The notes: generated from the letters alone by a model not told the origin. Shown: positions 54,257 through 63,831, numbered from the stretch's first letter. The stretch is DNA of 64,000 nucleotides from Paenibacillus anaericanus (GCF_003994475.1 NZ_RZNY01000018.1:34042-98041); one strand, 5' to 3'. Numbers and translations: made by a program.

Positions 54257-55873
54257 ATGAACGAGAAAAAATTGCCTACTGTAGCTTACTTCAGCATGGA
54301 ATTCGGACTTCATTCCGATTTTAAAATGTACGCAGGTGGGTTAGGAATCCTTGCTGGCGACTACATCAAGGGTGCCAAAGACATTAATGCACCCATCGTA
54401 CCCATCGGTTTGAAATGGAAACAAGGTTATACCGACCAAAGAATTGACGCTGAGGGGAAACCTTACGATACGTATCACAATTATGTTTACGATTTTCTTG
54501 AGGACACTGGGGTCAAAGTTAGCGTAAAAGTCAGAAACGTCGATGTGATCTGTAAAGTATGGAAGACCGATAAATTCGGTAATAACCCCCTATATTTACT
54601 TGATACAGATATTCCTGAGAACAGTGATGCCTGGATTACAGGTCAATTATATGGCTGGTTTGGCGAAGAACGGATTGCTCAGGAAATCGTGCTGGGTATC
54701 GGTGGGGTCAAGGCTATGCGGGCGCTACAAATTCCAATTGACGTCTACCATTTCAACGAAGGCCATGCCGCACTTGCAGCAACCGAATTAATTCGCGAGA
54801 AAATGTGCGCAGGTCTTACCTTCGAGAAAGCTTGGCTGGCGACTAGAGAAGAAGTCGTATTCACAACACATACTCCAATCAAAGAAGGTAATGAAACTCA
54901 TCCACTTGACCGTCTTGAATATATGACTGCTTTCAATGGATTGACTCGTGACCAAATGGAACGCATCGGTGGCAATCCGTTTAATATGACAATCGCTGGC
55001 TTACGCCTATCTCGCATCTCCAATGGTGTAGCCGATCTCCATGCTGACACTTCCAACAAGATGTGGAAAGAAGTATCCGGCAGATCCGAAATTATCGGCA
55101 TTACCAATGCCATTCATACTCCAACTTGGGTTGATGAGCGCATGACTCAAGCTTTTGAGAACGGTGGGGATTTGTGGGCCACTCATACAGAGATCAAGGG
55201 TGAGTTAATCCAATTCATCGCTGATCGTTCAGGCATCCAGCTTAATCCGGATAACCTACTGATTGGCTTCTCCCGCAGAGCTGCTCCTTACAAGAGAAGT
55301 GATCTGATCTTCTCCCAACCGGAAATCATTGAACCTTACTTGGAATCAGGTAAAATTCAAATCGTCTTCTCCGGTAAGGCTCATCCACTCGATGATACCG
55401 GTAAGAAGATCGTAAGTAACCTGGTAGCGATGATGAAGAAATATCCGAAGGCTGTCGTGTTCCTAGAAAACTACGATATGACCATTGGAGCACAATTAAC
55501 TCGTGGTTCCGATATTTGGCTTAACAACCCACGTAGACCACTTGAAGCAAGTGGTACTTCCGGTATGAAAGCCTCAATGAACGGTGTGCTGAACTGCTCG
55601 ATCCTCGACGGTTGGTGGCCAGAAGCTTGTATCGATGGCGAAAATGGTTGGGCTATCGGTGATGGCTTCGAAACAACTGATTTCGCTGTACTTGATCGCC
55701 ATGACAGCGATGCATTGTATGACACCCTACTTAACCGCGTGGTCCCAACTTACTATGAGAACCGTGCGAAATGGGTAGAAATGATGCATAAGAGTATCGA
55801 AACTACGCGCGTAGAATTCGCAACTAAGCGGATGCTCGAAGATTACTACAACAAAATGTACATCAAAGCTTAA
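54257..55873 (+). CDS. glgP: Alpha-glucan (glycogen/maltodextrin) phosphorylase, short form
   Basis: 538 residues, AGGAGG before the ATG. It opens VAYFSMEFGLHSDFKMYAGG with GLGILAGDYIKGAKD. It carries EASGTSGMKASMNGVLNCS, whose Lys holds pyridoxal phosphate, and the sugar-site GENGWAIGD. It is shorter than the ~800-residue glycogen phosphorylases and matches the compact alpha-glucan phosphorylase group. It releases glucose-1-phosphate from maltodextrins, likely those produced by the divergent surface amylopullulanase. Intracellular, no signal peptide. Confidence 0.9.
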   Translation: MNEKKLPTVAYFSMEFGLHSDFKMYAGGLGILAGDYIKGAKDINAPIVPIGLKWKQGYTDQRIDAEGKPYDTYHNYVYDFLEDTGVKVSVKVRNVDVICKVWKTDKFGNNPLYLLDTDIPENSDAWITGQLYGWFGEERIAQEIVLGIGGVKAMRALQIPIDVYHFNEGHAALAATELIREKMCAGLTFEKAWLATREEVVFTTHTPIKEGNETHPLDRLEYMTAFNGLTRDQMERIGGNPFNMTIAGLRLSRISNGVADLHADTSNKMWKEVSGRSEIIGITNAIHTPTWVDERMTQAFENGGDLWATHTEIKGELIQFIADRSGIQLNPDNLLIGFSRRAAPYKRSDLIFSQPEIIEPYLESGKIQIVFSGKAHPLDDTGKKIVSNLVAMMKKYPKAVVFLENYDMTIGAQLTRGSDIWLNNPRRPLEASGTSGMKASMNGVLNCSILDGWWPEACIDGENGWAIGDGFETTDFAVLDRHDSDALYDTLLNRVVPTYYENRAKWVEMMHKSIETTRVEFATKRMLEDYYNKMYIKA

Positions 55874-55900
55874 AGATATCATTTAATCTTTCTATACATG

Positions 55901-55950
55901 CAAAAAGCTGGTGACCGCCCTCGATTATACGAGGAGTCACCAGCTTTTTG
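55901..55950. terminator. Bidirectional intrinsic terminator
   Basis: CAAAAAGCTGGTGAC pairs perfectly with GTCACCAGCTTTTTG around a 20-base loop, between the converging phosphorylase and DUF445 genes. Confidence 0.9.
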
Positions 55951-55974
55951 CTCATTTCCATTTAAAGAATAGAC

Positions 55975-57225
55975 CTATCCTAACAACAGCTTCGTTCCTG
56001 TTAAAATCAAACCTACCACAAACCCACATACGGCGCCATTGACTCGAATCCATTGCAGGTCATGCCCTACCTTATCTTCTATGAAGGCAATCAAGGAATC
56101 GTTGTCGAGTTTATTCAAATTCTCTTGTACCAACTCACCGATCTTGGAATAATGCTTCTCCATCAAGTTCACAATCTGCTCTTGAATCCAGTCTTCGGCA
56201 CGATTAGCTAACTCCGGTCTCCGATCGATCTCAGCCATCATCTTCTCTAAGAAGGGAACTAGAAGTTCGGTACGGAATTCATCACTTCCGATATAGCTCG
56301 CCAGATACTCCAAGCCACGTTCCGTCATTGTGTTGATTCTACCGCTCTCGGTCCCCTTCTCGATCACTACATTCTTGAGCCGTGATAATTCACTTAACAA
56401 GGATGGCGATTTGGCTAGAGATAATAACTCCTTTTGGAAAAAGAAGAGCAATTTGTATCTGTCTTGATGATCTGAAACTTGCAACTCGGTAATTTTATCA
56501 AGGATAAACGTCTGAAGAACCGCCCCTAACTTCTCCTCATTGAAGTAGCCCATGAATGCACCCATTGCAAACTTCATCAAGCCGTTCACTTCTATCTCAG
56601 AAACACGCTGCATCGCCATACTGCCAAGGAATTCCCTAGTTGAATCCAGCTCTGCCCATTGTTTCGCTCGCTCCAATCCGAAATCGAGTGCCTTCTCATC
56701 GTAGTCATTACTAATAATTCCCTTGATTAGTTTATTAAGCAACTCTTCCTCATCAAGATGATCTAAGAACCTCGCTAACAATCGCTTAGCATATTCCGCT
56801 ACGGTATCCGCAGGCAAACTTCTTACAGCTGTCTCAAGTACACCCGCAATTCCCTTTTGAAAAGGTTCCGTACTTACGGATTCCCTTAATTTCTGGAGCA
56901 CAATATCCGTAATCCGAATTTGTTTGATTTTACTACGAATACTTTCTTGATTCAGCAGTTCTGTCTCCACCATGGTGGTGATCGCCTTGGTCATTTTATC
57001 CCGATTCTTAGGCAATAACGCTGTATGTGGGATTGGAATGCGTAGGGGATGACGGAATAAGGCTGTTACGGCGAACCAGTCCGCCAAACCGCCTACTAGA
57101 CCCGCCTCGAAGCCACCCTGTAGCAGAGCAAGCCCCGTTCCCGAGAAGGGTAGGGTCGCTACAAAGCCAGCCCCCATAACTCCCAATGAAATTTCAGCCA
57201 TACGATTAGATTTCTTCTTCGTCAT
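55975..57225 (-). CDS. DUF445 family membrane protein
   Basis: 416 residues from the ATG at 57225, which follows GGGTGAG; an ATG at 57240 has no site. The N-terminal hydrophobic region with GGFEAGLVGGLADWFAVTALF and FRHPLRIPIPHTALLP is diagnostic of DUF445. A long helical middle and a C-terminal helix (GAVCGFVVGLILTGTKLLL) follow. Bacillus members (YheB-like) are membrane proteins of unknown function. Confidence 0.88.
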   Translation of the reverse strand: MTKKKSNRMAEISLGVMGAGFVATLPFSGTGLALLQGGFEAGLVGGLADWFAVTALFRHPLRIPIPHTALLPKNRDKMTKAITTMVETELLNQESIRSKIKQIRITDIVLQKLRESVSTEPFQKGIAGVLETAVRSLPADTVAEYAKRLLARFLDHLDEEELLNKLIKGIISNDYDEKALDFGLERAKQWAELDSTREFLGSMAMQRVSEIEVNGLMKFAMGAFMGYFNEEKLGAVLQTFILDKITELQVSDHQDRYKLLFFFQKELLSLAKSPSLLSELSRLKNVVIEKGTESGRINTMTERGLEYLASYIGSDEFRTELLVPFLEKMMAEIDRRPELANRAEDWIQEQIVNLMEKHYSKIGELVQENLNKLDNDSLIAFIEDKVGHDLQWIRVNGAVCGFVVGLILTGTKLLLG

Positions 57226-57316
57226 AACATTCTCACCCATCCGTGTAATTGTTTCGATAGTTCAATTTAACCATAAAGTGGGTGCAATAGCCAAACTGGT
57301 CAATCAAATGACACAA

Positions 57317-57363
57317 GAAAAGGATAGGCTAGCAGAGATATACTCTGCTGTCCTATCCTTCTC
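57317..57363 (-). terminator. Intrinsic terminator after the small membrane protein gene
   Basis: GAGAAGGATAGG pairs with CCTATCCTTTTC, with an inner CAGAGTATATCTCTG hairpin, followed on the reverse strand by a short T-rich tail. Confidence 0.7.
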
Positions 57364-57391
57364 AAATTCCTATGTATGTAACTATTTCTGC

Positions 57392-57835
57392 TTATTGTGG
57401 AGACATAGGTTGCTGTGGTGCTGCGGCCTTATTAGCAAGCTTATTTGGTAACTGCCATGCGGTTACAACAGCAAATGCTACAAAGACAAGATCCATAATT
57501 TCGAACAATTCAACGAAGGTTTCTTTAAAAAAGCTAAATACCTCACTAGAAAACATACCATTAAAGCTTTCATAATTATAGAAGTAAGCAACGATGAAGT
57601 ATTTACCGAGTAGAATACCGAGTACACTCGCGATGACTGCAATAATTTGAATCGTAACGCTAGTTCTTTTACCAGCAAAGTAGGATACAGCATATCCAGC
57701 TAATCCTCCAATGGCCCAAGCAATGATCCCTAGCTCATACTCAGTCGTGATGGCAATAAGTGCCCACACGGCGCCCCCAACGATGGCTGCAAGCAGCGCC
57801 CCTATCACAGACATTCCAATTTTATTCTGTTCCAA
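57392..57835 (-). CDS. Hypothetical four-helix membrane protein
   Basis: 147 residues from a TTG at 57835 with GGGGAGG about 8 bases upstream. Hydrophobic segments lie at about 8-30, 36-54, 60-82 and 110-128. A cytosolic-looking tail rich in Ala, Pro and Gln ends the protein. Glycine-rich helices (GALLAAIVGGAVWALIA) resemble small Firmicute membrane proteins of unknown role. No family assigned. Confidence 0.7.
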   Translation of the reverse strand: MEQNKIGMSVIGALLAAIVGGAVWALIAITTEYELGIIAWAIGGLAGYAVSYFAGKRTSVTIQIIAVIASVLGILLGKYFIVAYFYNYESFNGMFSSEVFSFFKETFVELFEIMDLVFVAFAVVTAWQLPNKLANKAAAPQQPMSPQ

Positions 57836-57933
57836 ATATAAGTCCTCCCCATTCCAATAGTTAAGACAGTGTTATGTCTTATGTCTATGTTACCAGATTT
57901 TTCCCCATATAAGAACAGTTTTTTCCTTCTACG

Positions 57934-59298
57934 TTAAGGGCTAGTGGCTTGTGCCTGGTCCAATAATGTCTGGCCTTCTGCCTCCACATTGCCCAGCGCC
58001 TCATCCACAGTAATCTCCTTATTCTTCACTCGCTCCAACTCTCGCTTCATCAATTCTTCGAACGTAGAATAAAATCCAGTTGGAACTTTTCCTCTACTTC
58101 CGTAGTTTACAGGTTTAGGCTTAAGTTTATAGAAGGCTTCGATACCGCTTGCCACATAATCCTTGTAATATCCCATTCGTGAGAGCATATTTCCGTTCAA
58201 TGTTTTGGATTTGACGCGGGCATAGTCATCCCCGTTAACGTACTTAATGAAATCCCAAGCAGCTTCCGCATTGGGAGAGCCTGCACGAATTGAGAAGATT
58301 TCATATAGCTCAACATCGCGAGAAGTACTCGGATCCGAAGGATCCACGGGCCCTGTAACGATCCCAAGCTCGAATGGCTTAAACTCCTTCACACGATCCC
58401 GTACCTCTTTGAAATGTTGCAGCAAATCTGCGCTATCTACTACCATCGCTACTCGTCCCATGATAAAGGGTTGGTTCTTATAGAACTCCTCAGTGGACCC
58501 ACCCCAGAATGGCTCTTCGGGAGTGTAAATTGCCTTGGATTCTGTAGCCTCAAATGCAGTCTTCCAGATGTCTTTCCAAGAATCCGTATTCACTGTCACT
58601 TTCATGGTGGAATAATTAACAGTCGACATCCCCTGCGTTCTTGCCATAAGTCCTGCCAAAGTATCCGTCTGAATATCAGAAGTAATATAACTCTGCATCC
58701 CCAAACCATACACCCGGTCCTCATCCCCACCATCAACAGGGAATCGCTTCGCCAAATTGAGAATTTCCTTCCAGGTCATTTGATTATGAGGAGGATCGAT
58801 TCCATATTCAGCAAATAAATCCGCATTATAGAACAACGCATTTCCATAAAAACGCGGACTCAATCCATACAACTTGCCAGCACTCTTTTCTTTTATCAAA
58901 TCAACAATCGTTGGGTAAATGCCCTCTATATCATAGTGCTCTTTCTGAATCAGGGTCTGAAGCTCCATAAGCAGGCCATCAGCCGCATATTGCTCATATT
59001 GTTCTGGATCAAGCCACAGCACATCCGGTTGTTCCTTTTCTATTAATTTAGCTAGCGCCGTAGCTTTATCTATTTCCGGATCATTGTCAATATTCTGCGT
59101 ACTTACCACCTGAACTTCGATATTGGGATATTTCGTTATGAATAAATCGCCATATTCCTGATAAAAGATGCTTTCATCATAGTACATTACTTTTAAAATG
59201 GTAGGTGTAGTCGTTTTCTCTGGTAGAGCAGCCGAACATCCTCCGAGTACTATACAAATAACTAGAATCAACATTCTACATATATGTCTATTTTTCAT
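57934..59298 (-). CDS. Extracellular solute-binding lipoprotein, family 1 (sugar type)
   Basis: 454 residues with CGGAGG before the ATG. Lipobox VLGGCS puts the lipid Cys at 21. The body (LFITKYPNIEVQVVSTQNID, QPDVLWLDPEQYEQYAADGL, LYGLSPRFYGNALFYNADLF) is a cluster of type I ABC binding-protein motifs used for oligosaccharides. There are no permease or ATPase genes beside it. Instead its start overlaps the end of the BlaR1-like gene by 11 bp, an unusual coupling that suggests a sensing or stress role. Confidence 0.88.
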   Translation of the reverse strand: MKNRHICRMLILVICIVLGGCSAALPEKTTTPTILKVMYYDESIFYQEYGDLFITKYPNIEVQVVSTQNIDNDPEIDKATALAKLIEKEQPDVLWLDPEQYEQYAADGLLMELQTLIQKEHYDIEGIYPTIVDLIKEKSAGKLYGLSPRFYGNALFYNADLFAEYGIDPPHNQMTWKEILNLAKRFPVDGGDEDRVYGLGMQSYITSDIQTDTLAGLMARTQGMSTVNYSTMKVTVNTDSWKDIWKTAFEATESKAIYTPEEPFWGGSTEEFYKNQPFIMGRVAMVVDSADLLQHFKEVRDRVKEFKPFELGIVTGPVDPSDPSTSRDVELYEIFSIRAGSPNAEAAWDFIKYVNGDDYARVKSKTLNGNMLSRMGYYKDYVASGIEAFYKLKPKPVNYGSRGKVPTGFYSTFEELMKRELERVKNKEITVDEALGNVEAEGQTLLDQAQATSP

Positions 59299-60799
59299 TG
59301 AAACCTCCGAGAGCTGGATTCATTAGCTTGGACACATGCACCACCAGGTATTCCTTAACATTAGGAAACTCCTTTGCTAGAGCATTCTCTACATCACTAG
59401 TTAGCACCTCTGGGTTGTTATAGACCTTGGACTTTAATATGTCTAAAATAATCTTGCTAGCTTTCTGTTCCGACGCATAAATTTGATCCTCGCTCAATTC
59501 GCCCAATACGGCATTTTTCAGTAACGCCTTCACAAAATAATCGTTATTGTCTGACGCACAACCCGCACTAAATGGGATCGTATCCTTAGGAAAGGGAACT
59601 CCAATGTCCTTTGTTACTAGATTCCCAGGTTCACTAGAAATATAACTTTGAGTGAATGTTATTGTATTTCCATCCGTATCCTCTATCACTTCTACTTCTG
59701 GATCGTCACTACTACCAGAGATTGTAGAATATCCGCTGATTTGCGTCAGGTCAGTTATCTGAACTTCTTCGTGAGCAAATACGGAACCTGTCGCGAAGGT
59801 GCCTAGAAGCACACAACAGAAAACGGCCATACCTGCTCTCTTCCTGCCAGTATCCATGATCGTAACAATTCTGTTCTTCAACCCTTTTTTGTCACTATAA
59901 AAATGAGTAACTAGTTGGGTCTGAGTCTGCATTTGTTGTTTGGCTAGACCGATGATGGTCTCACCGTATACTTGCCGATCCTTCAAATCTATTTTCCGAA
60001 CTACAGCTTCATCACAGGATTCCTCACATGCTGCGGAGACCGCCCTATTCATGAAGTAGACTATCGGATTAAACCAATGCATACTCGTTGCTATCAGCAC
60101 AAGGACCTTGTACCAGAGATCTTTTCTCAAGTAATGAATACATTCATGTTTCAGGATAAACTTTAATTCATCGGACGAGAAATCAGTCGTCGGTAGCAAA
60201 ATAACGGGCTTTATAAAACCAATCATCATCGGACTCTTGATACATGAGCATAACTTTATAGTGACTCTCTTGGTTCCCCTTAGCTCATCCTTTATCTCCT
60301 GAAAAATGCATAGTATTCGTGGTTCTTCGATCTCCTCGCTCCAGCGATGTACGATGCTCATGAAACGCTTTTGTCTGAATATATGTATCAGTAAAAATAC
60401 AACCATACCTATGATCCATAGATAACTTACAATCTGTCCCCACTGGATGTTGGGTATAGTTGTTGTATCCGCATTAGGGGCGAATTTAGGAGGAACATCA
60501 ACTGCTATTGTATTAATTGTCATCCCCGTGCCCGTATCATCATTCTGTATGTAATTCGTGTAAGGTTGCTGTGTAGTTACTACGGAAGAAATCGAATTTA
60601 GCAGTTGCACTTGGATAAATCCAGTGTCCATTTGAGGTCTAAATGGGATTATTAAGCCCACTACAACAATGAGCCAAGTATAATAACGCCATTTGGCCTC
60701 ATATCTTCTGACTAACAGTGGAGTGATTGCCATGAATACAAGTGAAATGACAGACATCGTGATGCTGCATTCTACTAAAGTGGCCAAGAACTTCTCCAC
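59288..60799 (-). CDS. M56-family BlaR1/MecR1-like membrane metalloprotease
   Basis: 503 residues from a GTG at 60799; its ribosome site GGAGGGAATA overlaps the last codons of the blaI-like gene. It has N-terminal membrane helices, a cytoplasmic gluzincin domain with HECIH (218-222) and downstream ACEESCDEAVV, and a last helix near 325-345. A ~155-residue outside domain follows without the penicillin-binding motifs of true BlaR1. In this family the protease cleaves the partner repressor on sensing a signal. The signal here is unknown and is unlikely to be a beta-lactam acylation. Confidence 0.88.
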   Translation of the reverse strand: MEKFLATLVECSITMSVISLVFMAITPLLVRRYEAKWRYYTWLIVVVGLIIPFRPQMDTGFIQVQLLNSISSVVTTQQPYTNYIQNDDTGTGMTINTIAVDVPPKFAPNADTTTIPNIQWGQIVSYLWIIGMVVFLLIHIFRQKRFMSIVHRWSEEIEEPRILCIFQEIKDELRGTKRVTIKLCSCIKSPMMIGFIKPVILLPTTDFSSDELKFILKHECIHYLRKDLWYKVLVLIATSMHWFNPIVYFMNRAVSAACEESCDEAVVRKIDLKDRQVYGETIIGLAKQQMQTQTQLVTHFYSDKKGLKNRIVTIMDTGRKRAGMAVFCCVLLGTFATGSVFAHEEVQITDLTQISGYSTISGSSDDPEVEVIEDTDGNTITFTQSYISSEPGNLVTKDIGVPFPKDTIPFSAGCASDNNDYFVKALLKNAVLGELSEDQIYASEQKASKIILDILKSKVYNNPEVLTSDVENALAKEFPNVKEYLVVHVSKLMNPALGGFNEK

Positions 60800-60800
60800 A

Positions 60801-61178
60801 CTATTCCCTCCGTTCCTTCATCCACTTCATTAACTCATCCAGATCCTTATCCTTTAACTTTTTACCGTTATACAGCATATTTACTAGACTGACGAAGGAG
60901 TTCTCATGAACTTTCTCCATAAAACTTCCTGTTTCAAACTGTAGATACTCATCTCTCATCACGAGCGGGAAATAAGTGCGCTCTTTGCCGTTCTTCTCTG
61001 TACGCAGAAAACCACGCTCTACTAATCTTAATAACAGAGAAATAAGGGTTTGTGCCCTCCACTCCTTCTGTCTACCTAATTGCTCCATGATCATATTCGT
61101 AGTAATGGGTGGTTCATTCGCCCAGACTACCTTCATAATCTCAAACTCTGCATCTGGCAGCTTCTTCAACGTATCCAA
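60801..61178 (-). CDS. BlaI/MecI/CopY-family transcriptional repressor
   Basis: 125 residues from a TTG at 61178 with a weak GAGTGATG site; a TTG four codons on is an alternative. The winged-helix start LPDAEFEIMKVVWANEPPIT and QTLISLLLRLVERGFLRTEK are classic for BlaI. The C-terminal helices form the dimer interface and hold the usual cleavage region. One base separates it from the M56 protease gene, so it is most likely the repressor cleaved by that protease and controlling this three-gene operon. Confidence 0.9.
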   Translation of the reverse strand: MDTLKKLPDAEFEIMKVVWANEPPITTNMIMEQLGRQKEWRAQTLISLLLRLVERGFLRTEKNGKERTYFPLVMRDEYLQFETGSFMEKVHENSFVSLVNMLYNGKKLKDKDLDELMKWMKERRE

Positions 61179-61260
61179 TTTACATCACTCTTTTCATTTT
61201 CTACATTTGTCTATATTGATATTCTACATCTGTCTAATATGATTGTAAAGCTATATATTG

Positions 61261-61288
61261 AAAAAAAAGGCTACCCCGTGGTAGCCCT
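61261..61288 (-). terminator. Intrinsic terminator after the DinB gene
   Basis: Read leftwards, GGCTACC pairs with GGTAGCC around a 4-base loop and is followed by eight T residues. Confidence 0.9.
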
Positions 61289-61302
61289 TCAAACTGATAT
61301 AT

Positions 61303-61749
61303 TTAATTTGCAAATATATGATAATCCGTGACAACGGGTTCAATACCATCTGCACGAAGTCGCGAGTTAATCTGTCCTCGATGATATTGACCATGAAGTG
61401 CTACATGAATGAGAATATCACGTATATAAAGCGTAATCTCTTCACCCTTACTATTGGTGTAGGTAATTAAGTTATCTAAGTCGGATGGTGTTAATTCAGC
61501 GAAAACTGCTTCGAAGCTTTCTTCATTTTGTTTACTAAGTTGTGCACAGTATGCAATATCACTATCCGACCAAATTGGCAGTTGTGAACTATCCATTCCC
61601 CTTAATCTAGTGGCCCATACTTGTTCTGCATTTAGAATATGAGAGAATAAACGAACCTGTTGGTACTGAGTCTCAACATTCTGCAAAGTTTCTAGCATGC
61701 GTTGATTAGCCCAATGTAAATGTTTAAACATCTTTTGGATTGTTTGCAA
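61303..61749 (-). CDS. DinB/YfiT-family metalloprotein
   Basis: 148 residues from a TTG at 61749 that follows GGGGTGG; it gives the usual start (M)QTIQKMFKHLHWANQRML. A GTG at 61758 is possible. The four-helix DinB fold is indicated by LFSHILNAEQVWATRL with the first metal His, and LIHVALHGQYHRGQINSRLR with the second and third. Many Firmicute DinB proteins bind a divalent metal and some act as thiol-dependent S-transferases. The substrate here is unknown. Confidence 0.88.
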   Translation of the reverse strand: MQTIQKMFKHLHWANQRMLETLQNVETQYQQVRLFSHILNAEQVWATRLRGMDSSQLPIWSDSDIAYCAQLSKQNEESFEAVFAELTPSDLDNLITYTNSKGEEITLYIRDILIHVALHGQYHRGQINSRLRADGIEPVVTDYHIFAN

Positions 61750-61813
61750 TAATACCACCCCTTGATTTCCTATTAATGGTATTGTATCACCTCGTTTTGA
61801 TAAAAAACATTAA

Positions 61814-61848
61814 AGAAAAAAATTCCCAGACCGTATTGGTCTGAGAAG
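61814..61848 (-). terminator. Intrinsic terminator after the second oxidoreductase gene
   Basis: Read leftwards, TTCTCAGACC pairs with GGTCTGGGAA (one G-U) around AATAC and is followed by seven T residues. Confidence 0.85.
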
Positions 61849-61897
61849 TTCGTAAGTAAATTGGGGGATCGCCCCAATATATTATATGTTTAGCATC

Positions 61898-62884
61898 CTA
61901 TTTCAAATCTGCCGGAAAAACTAGTCCCATCTGTCGTCTAGCTTCGTCCATGATCTCCACAGCTTTAAGCGAGTTACTCAATGAGTTAATACTACTTTCG
62001 CGACATCCCGTCTTAATTAATTCGATAAACTCTTCGGCTTCATAATACATCGACTCTTGATATTGCGGTTGAGTTAGGTCTTCAATCGTCCCATCACGGT
62101 AATGAATCTTCACGCTATAGGGTTGATTGATCTTATCAATGACCAAAGTACCGTTCTCACCCTGAATTTCTGCAGGTAAATAAGAATCGGCGATTTTGGA
62201 ATGCATAATAACAGCATCCATATCCTTATATTTGAGCACCATACTTCCTTCCCCATCTACACCTGAAGAGAGTTGCACGCCGACCGCTTGGATGGAATCG
62301 GGCTTACCGAACAATGTAACCATTGGATAGATACAGTAAGTACCCAGATCCATCAAGGAACCGTTGGAATATGTCGGATTAAACGCGTTGAGCACCGTGC
62401 CTTGCTTAAAGGCATCATATCTGGAGGAATATTGGCAGTAACTTGCAAAATAACGCCGCACGCGGCCGATTTTATAAAGGTTGTCCTTAATTACTCTTAA
62501 GTTAGGCATAAGTGTAGATTTCATGGCTTCCATCAGCACAACATCATTTTTCCTAGCTGTATCTATCATTTTTTGCATTTCAGACACATTTGAAGCCATC
62601 GGCTTCTCGCAAAGTACATGCTTCCCGTGGTTCATGCATATGATTGCTTGCTCCGCATGGAACGAGTTGGGACTTGCAATATACACGGCATCCAACAGAT
62701 CACTTGCAGCCATTTCTTCTACATCAGTATATACCTTAGGATCATTAAATTTAGCAGCAAAGGCCTTACCCTTCTCTTCCGAGCGGGAGTATAATGCAGT
62801 CAGAGTGAATTGCTCCGTCTCCAACGCAGATTGGATGAAGCGCTCAGTTATCCAGTTTGTTCCAATAATACCGAATCGTATCAT
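61898..62884 (-). CDS. Gfo/Idh/MocA family NAD(P)-dependent oxidoreductase
   Basis: 328 residues, AAGGGG upstream of the ATG. The Rossmann start IRFGIIGTNWITERFIQSAL, HVLCEKPMASNVSEMQ and NGSLMDLGTYCIYPM show the family. It is a distant paralogue of the gene at 42465-43475 and shows the same NW/GW ITERF-type opening. It is divergent from an SGNH hydrolase, repeating the oxidoreductase-hydrolase pairing seen at 42-44 kb. The substrate is probably a sugar or sugar derivative. Confidence 0.92.
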   Translation of the reverse strand: MIRFGIIGTNWITERFIQSALETEQFTLTALYSRSEEKGKAFAAKFNDPKVYTDVEEMAASDLLDAVYIASPNSFHAEQAIICMNHGKHVLCEKPMASNVSEMQKMIDTARKNDVVLMEAMKSTLMPNLRVIKDNLYKIGRVRRYFASYCQYSSRYDAFKQGTVLNAFNPTYSNGSLMDLGTYCIYPMVTLFGKPDSIQAVGVQLSSGVDGEGSMVLKYKDMDAVIMHSKIADSYLPAEIQGENGTLVIDKINQPYSVKIHYRDGTIEDLTQPQYQESMYYEAEEFIELIKTGCRESSINSLSNSLKAVEIMDEARRQMGLVFPADLK

Positions 62885-63030
62885 AGTTATCTCATCCCCT
62901 TAGATCTTGATACTTTATATAGGCTATAAACATATTCTCTCACTCTAGAATGCTCCTGTCCATACTTGCGTTCGTTGCAGCAACTGATTACAATTGTGAT
63001 AACATGAGCAGTTGGAAACGAGGTGTTACT

Positions 63031-63786
63031 GTGAGCGAGGACAACAAGGATTACTCTCCTAATAATTTCAATTATATAATCTCCGGTGATTCCATCTCTA
63101 AAGGTGTCATTTATGATGAAGTGAGAAGCAAATACGTTATTCTAGAAGACAATTATGTATCTCTCCTTCAGGATAAACTCAAAGGTGTCGTTCGTAATAC
63201 CGCAAGATTTGGGAACACGCTGATCAAAGGAATCGGGAATCTGAAGAAGGATGTTCTGAAGGATAAACCTAACATTGTGCTGATTGAGTATGGCGGCAAT
63301 GATTGTGATTTCCATTGGAATGAAATTGCGGATAATCCGGATGCACTTCACAGCCCCAAGACCGATTTCACTGTATTCGAGACGATGCTAACTGAAACGA
63401 TTCATTACCTGAAAAATCAGCAGATCACACCAATCCTGATGAGCCTTCCCCCACTAAATGCGGATAAGTACTTCAAATGGGTAAGCCAGAGCAACCCTGA
63501 GGCCGAGATCAACATTATGAAATGGCTGGGGAGTGTCACCAAAATTTATTGGTGGCAGGAAAGATACAATTCAACAATTATCAAAGTGTCAGAAATGACC
63601 AAGACTAAATATATCGATGTTAGAGGAGCCTTCCTTGAGCATCCTGATTTCACCAAGTTTATATGCGTGGATGGCATCCACCCTAATAAAGCCGGACACC
63701 AGATTATCTGTGATAAAGTTCTAGAGTTTATCAGAACTAACTACCAGCACTTACTGCAGGACCATAATGATTTAGCGTATGAATGA
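63031..63786 (+). CDS. SGNH/GDSL-family hydrolase
   Basis: 251 residues from a GTG at 63031, which follows GAGGTG by 5-6 bases. The frame opens earlier (ATG 62950 and 63004), but a promoter-like TTGCAG-17-GATAAC at about 62975-63003 would place those starts at or before the transcript start. SGNH blocks: IISGDSISKG (Ser), ARFGNTLIKG (Gly region), EYGGNDCDFHW (Asn) and DGIHPNKAGHQ (Asp and His). No signal peptide. Likely an esterase or deacetylase acting on a carbohydrate or lipid. Confidence 0.88.
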   Translation: MSEDNKDYSPNNFNYIISGDSISKGVIYDEVRSKYVILEDNYVSLLQDKLKGVVRNTARFGNTLIKGIGNLKKDVLKDKPNIVLIEYGGNDCDFHWNEIADNPDALHSPKTDFTVFETMLTETIHYLKNQQITPILMSLPPLNADKYFKWVSQSNPEAEINIMKWLGSVTKIYWWQERYNSTIIKVSEMTKTKYIDVRGAFLEHPDFTKFICVDGIHPNKAGHQIICDKVLEFIRTNYQHLLQDHNDLAYE

Positions 63787-63803
63787 ATATATGCTCAAGC
63801 GAG

Positions 63804-63831
63804 GAGAGGGACCTGAGAGGGTCTCTTTTTT
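63804..63831 (+). terminator. Intrinsic terminator after the SGNH hydrolase gene
   Basis: GAGGGACC pairs with GGTCTCTT (two G-U pairs) around a short loop and is followed by a run of T residues. Past it, 63840-64000 shows no gene, only short direct repeats such as GGATTGGGCT twice. Confidence 0.7.
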
